Positions 60,878 through 64,000 of a stretch of 64,000 nucleotides of DNA are shown here, one piece after another. Under the pieces are notes generated by a model, which searched no databases, was not told where the DNA came from, and was given only the letters and a program-made list of their open reading frames with translations. A program made the position numbers and the translations under genes. Origin of the DNA: UBA11475 sp902486425 (lineage in GTDB: Bacteria > Bacillota > Clostridia > Christensenellales > Borkfalkiaceae). The first letter of the stretch is position 1. Each line of letters opens with the position of its first letter. The DNA lies in contig CABTOK010000007.1 of assembly GCA_902486425.1 (NCBI GenBank), forward strand, positions 62,001-126,000, given 5' to 3'.

Positions 60878-62356
60878 ATGGAAAAATACGCTATTTACGA
60901 AGATATCGCAAAAAGGACGGGCGGCGATATTTACGTCGGCGTGGTAGGTCCCGTCAGAACGGGCAAGTCCACGCTTATAACCAAGGTTATGGAAAACCTT
61001 ATTCTGCCTTATTCGCCCGAAGGTCTCGATAAAAAAATAGCTCGCGACGAAATGCCGCAGGCGGCCGGCGGCACCGCCGTCATGACCACTAAGCCGCAAT
61101 TCGTGCCGGCAAACGCCGTTAAAATAAAACTTAAAGAAAATTCTTACGCAAACGTAAGACTTATCGACTGCGTGGGATTTATGGTTGACGGCGCGGACGG
61201 CGGAGAAAAGGACGGCAAACCCCGCCTTGTAAAAACGCCGTGGTCGGATACGGAAATGCCCTTCGAAGCAGCGGCGGAAATCGGGACCGAAAAGGTTATC
61301 GCAGAGTATTCGACGGTAGGAATTTTAGTTACCACCGACGGCACGATAGGCGAGATAAAGCGTGAAAGTTACGTTCCCGCGGAAGAAAAGACCGCGGCGG
61401 AATTGCTTCTTTTAAAAAAGCCGTTCGTAATAGTCTTAAACTCCAAAGAACCGGAATCGGAATCTGCAGTCAACCTTAAAAATTCGCTCGAAGAAAAGTA
61501 CGGCGTTCCCGTAGTTTTAATGAACGCCGAAGCCGCAACCGCCGATGATATAGAAGAAGTATTCAAAAAAATACTTTACGAATTCCCGATGAGCGAAATT
61601 TCGGTTACTCTGCCCAAATTTTTGCAGGCTCTTCCGGAAAGTTCGCCTATTATAAAAAATATCGTCGAAACCGTCAAAACGGCTTCTTCAGACGTTGTAA
61701 AAGCCAAGGATTTTTATAGAATAAACGAAGCGTTTCCGGACGGCGGCAACGTGTTTATAGACGGACTTAAAGAAATGGATCTTTCGACAGGTTCCGCGGT
61801 GTACGAAACGGGCGTGAAAGAAGGGTATTTTTACGAAGTTTTGTCAGAAACCTGCGGCGAAACTCTTACGGACGAATACGACGTCATGAGTTACGTAGAA
61901 ACGCTTTCGGAAGCGAAACGGCAGTATCGGAAAATCAAAAACGCCCTTATGTCCGCCGAAGAAACCGGTTACGGCATAGTCGAACCCGACGAGAGCGAAG
62001 TCACCCTTTACGAACCCGAGCTTTACGGCAAGGGCGGGCAGTACGGCGTTAAGTTCAAAGCGACGGCAGACAGCCTGCATATCATGAAGATAGGCGTTTC
62101 TGCAACGGTAAGTCCCGTCGTCGGCGGTAAAGAGCAGAGCGAAGAACTTGAAAAAGAGCTTAAATCCGATTATTCGGAAAATCCGAAAAAAATACTTTCG
62201 ACCAATATATTCGGCAAGGAACTCGGCGATCTTATAATGGACGGATTAAAGAGAAAAGCTTCGAACATGGATGTAAATTCGCAGGGGAAAATGCGTAAAA
62301 CGGTTACCCGAATGGTAAACGAAGGAAAGGGCGGAGTCATCTGCATAATTTTATGA
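60878..62356 (+). CDS. spoIVA: Stage IV sporulation protein A (spore coat morphogenetic ATPase)
   Basis: The 492-residue protein (the same length as in B. subtilis) assembles the basement layer of the spore coat on the forespore membrane, using ATP. It has the start EKYAIYEDIAKRTGGDIYVG, Walker A GPVRTGKS (24-31), the DCVGF/STVGILVTTDGTIG segments, a long helical middle, and the C-terminal GKGGVICIIL that interacts with SpoVM in Bacillus. ATG at 60878 follows GGGAGGT; an upstream in-frame GTG at 60827 adds non-family residues. Its presence marks the organism as a likely spore former. Confidence 0.96.
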   Translation: MEKYAIYEDIAKRTGGDIYVGVVGPVRTGKSTLITKVMENLILPYSPEGLDKKIARDEMPQAAGGTAVMTTKPQFVPANAVKIKLKENSYANVRLIDCVGFMVDGADGGEKDGKPRLVKTPWSDTEMPFEAAAEIGTEKVIAEYSTVGILVTTDGTIGEIKRESYVPAEEKTAAELLLLKKPFVIVLNSKEPESESAVNLKNSLEEKYGVPVVLMNAEAATADDIEEVFKKILYEFPMSEISVTLPKFLQALPESSPIIKNIVETVKTASSDVVKAKDFYRINEAFPDGGNVFIDGLKEMDLSTGSAVYETGVKEGYFYEVLSETCGETLTDEYDVMSYVETLSEAKRQYRKIKNALMSAEETGYGIVEPDESEVTLYEPELYGKGGQYGVKFKATADSLHIMKIGVSATVSPVVGGKEQSEELEKELKSDYSENPKKILSTNIFGKELGDLIMDGLKRKASNMDVNSQGKMRKTVTRMVNEGKGGVICIIL

Positions 62357-62390
62357 AGTCGGGAAATAAATAAGGCTTAAAAGAAAAAAC

Positions 62391-62429
62391 GGCGGTCTTA
62401 CGTTGCGGCTCTCGCGGCGTAAGACCGCC
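62391..62429 (+). terminator. Hairpin after spoIVA
   Basis: Perfect 12-bp stem GGCGGTCTTACG/CGTAAGACCGCC with a 15-base loop. There is no T tract, so it may terminate inefficiently or protect the mRNA end. Confidence 0.5.
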
Positions 62430-62538
62430 TGATTATGTTAAAAAATATACCTTATTTGAAAATTTGTAAAAAAAATCCAAAAGAATTGTTTAAAAAGGGT
62501 TAAATTTATTAAAAATAAATCGATTTTGCAAATAGATA

Positions 62539-62567
62539 TTGACTTTTAAAAGTATATAACTTATAAT
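62539..62567 (+). promoter_or_regulatory. Promoter of pgi
   Basis: TTGACT (62539-62544), 17 bases, TATAAT (62562-62567); leader of about 80 bases to the AAAGGAG ribosome site. Confidence 0.8.
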
Positions 62568-62654
62568 ATATTATGTAAAATAAATTTAACAAAAACCGGT
62601 TTTCCGCCGCCGAAAACAGATATTAAGGCGGCTGCCGGAAACAAAGGAGATATC

Positions 62655-64000
62655 ATGACTAAAAAAGAATGGCGTAATTCGATGCGTCTTCGCGTCGATT
62701 ACAATAATATGATGAAAGAATATCTTGGCGAAGAAGGTTTTACCAAAAAAGATCTCGAAGCTATAAAGCCCGAAATGGCTAAAGCGTACGAAACCGTTCA
62801 GACGAACAGAGGCCTCGGAATGCAGGGTTGGACGGAACTTCCGTACAATCAGAAGGAAATCGTAGCTGACATCATCGCTACCGCCAAAGAAGTAAGAAAG
62901 AATTGCGATTCTTTCGTAGTGCTCGGCATCGGCGGATCGGCTCTCGGTCCGACGGCCGTATTCCAGGCTCTTTGCCATTTAAGACACAACGAACTCAAAC
63001 GTTCGGTAAGAAAGGCTCCCAAACTCTATGTCGAAGATAACGTCGATCCCGAAAGAATGCAGGCTCTTTTCGACGTGATCGATCCCGAAAAGACGATATT
63101 CAACGTAATAACCAAGTCCGGTTCCACTTCCGAAACGATGACTCAGTACCTTATCATCATGAACATGCTTAAAGCGAAGTTCGGCGATAAGGCTAAAGAT
63201 CATATCATCGCAACGACTTCTTCGAACAAAGGTAACCTTATAAAGATAGCAAAGGCCGAAGGATTCAAAACCTTCTATATTCCCGACGGCGTCGGCGGAA
63301 GATTTTCCGAAATGTGTCCCGTAGGACTTCTTGCGGCGGCTGTAGTCGGCATCGACATCAAGGCTATGCTCGACGGCGCGGCTTACATGGACAATATCTG
63401 CAAGGCTAAAGACTACAAAAAGAACCCCGCTATGGTAATGGCGGCTCTTCAGTATCTCGCTATGAAAAAGGGCAAGAACATTTCCGTTATGATGCCCTAT
63501 GCGGACAGCCTTAAATATATGGCGGACTGGTACTGCCAGCTCTGGGGCGAATCGCTCGGCAAAGCGCTTGACAACGACGGCAACGTCGTAAACGTAGGTC
63601 AGACTCCCGTAAAGGCTCTCGGCGTAACCGATCAGCACTCGCAGGTTCAGCTTTACAGAGAAGGTCCCTGCGATAAAGTTATCACCTTCCTTGCGGTAGA
63701 CAACTACAGAACCACGGTTGAAATTCCCGACGGATGCGAAGACATTCCTGACGTAAACTTCCTTTGCGGCCATACGATGAACGAACTCATTACCGCAGAA
63801 AGAAAGGCTACCGAATACGCCCTTACGCAGGCTAAAAAGCTCAACCACACAATTTATCTTCCCGAAGTAAACGCATTCACCGTAGGCGAACTTTTATTCC
63901 TTTTCGAAATGGAAACCGCTTATTGCGGAGAACTTCTTAACATCAACACCTTCAACCAGCCGGGTGTAGAAGGCGGCAAAAACGCTACTTACGCTCTTCT
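62655..64000 (+). CDS. pgi: Glucose-6-phosphate isomerase, 3' end outside window
   Basis: Interconverts glucose-6-phosphate and fructose-6-phosphate. The frame is open from ATG 62655 (AAAGGAG upstream) to the window end, giving 448 residues. Motifs: VVLGIGGSALGPTAV, the phosphate-binding ITKSGSTSETMTQYL, the GVGGRFSEMCPVGLL region and VTDQHSQVQLYREG. The family is about 450 residues in Firmicutes (E. coli about 550), so only the last few residues should be missing. Codon use is strongly biased, suggesting high expression. Confidence 0.95.
   Translation, partial: MTKKEWRNSMRLRVDYNNMMKEYLGEEGFTKKDLEAIKPEMAKAYETVQTNRGLGMQGWTELPYNQKEIVADIIATAKEVRKNCDSFVVLGIGGSALGPTAVFQALCHLRHNELKRSVRKAPKLYVEDNVDPERMQALFDVIDPEKTIFNVITKSGSTSETMTQYLIIMNMLKAKFGDKAKDHIIATTSSNKGNLIKIAKAEGFKTFYIPDGVGGRFSEMCPVGLLAAAVVGIDIKAMLDGAAYMDNICKAKDYKKNPAMVMAALQYLAMKKGKNISVMMPYADSLKYMADWYCQLWGESLGKALDNDGNVVNVGQTPVKALGVTDQHSQVQLYREGPCDKVITFLAVDNYRTTVEIPDGCEDIPDVNFLCGHTMNELITAERKATEYALTQAKKLNHTIYLPEVNAFTVGELLFLFEMETAYCGELLNINTFNQPGVEGGKNATYAL

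Noticed and set aside
62391..62429. Hairpin after spoIVA as a structured non-coding RNA
   Set aside because: A simple perfect stem-loop at a gene end is explained as a terminator-like or stabilising structure.

Overview
The window is a chromosomal segment of a low-to-moderate GC Gram-positive, spore-forming bacterium, most likely an uncultured Clostridia (Bacillota). The evidence is a full-length spoIVA, a GerW/YtfJ-type sporulation gene, AGGAGG-type ribosome binding sites, TTGACA/TATAAT promoters, LexA boxes of the Bacillus type (GAAC-N4-GTTY) and PyrR-dependent attenuation. A closer placement (for example a gut Christensenellales-like lineage) is only an inference.

Layout. 1-700: the tail of a lytic transglycosylase gene, a tRNA-Leu(AAG), and a decayed fragment of a DNA methyltransferase. 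670-6290: an AraC regulator divergent from a tight five-gene glucuronate operon (uxaC, uxuA, an SDR-type uxuB, kdgA, kdgK) that takes glucuronate to pyruvate and glyceraldehyde-3-phosphate. 6290-8815: a gene-poor stretch and a GH31 glycosidase whose codon use differs from its neighbours. 9100-12150: SIMPL protein, aspartase, coaE. 12226-18600: polA, tRNA-Leu(CAA), an MscS channel and a Ktr potassium uptake pair. 18860-25560: an unrecognised membrane protein, a CrtI-like flavoprotein beside a self-regulated TetR gene, a GH27 alpha-galactosidase, a small zinc-ribbon protein and trmO. 25670-27550: an SOS-type Y-family polymerase with its YolD partner behind a LexA box, then tRNA-Ser(GCT).

28290-36850 is the most unusual region: two very large exported proteins in one operon, a 1570-residue lipoprotein built of about 17 carboxypeptidase-regulatory-like repeats and a 1260-residue secreted MBG-repeat protein. 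37160-40530 holds small membrane proteins, a TetR regulator and a TauE/SafE permease. 40700-43320 is rhaB-rhaA.

43636-64000 is mostly housekeeping: an M50 protease, scpA-scpB, a DUF2953-position gene, ytfJ, dacF and rluB; lexA with its own operator; an unrecognised membrane protein and lipoprotein; pncB-lspA-rluD; a uracil salvage block (pyrR with its attenuator, uraA, upp, a HAD phosphatase, a TudS/DUF523 protein); der, plsY, spoIVA with a sigma-E-like promoter; and the start of pgi, which runs off the end. No CRISPR array, rRNA operon, intact insertion sequence or prophage was seen. All functional assignments come from reading motifs and gene order, with no database search.
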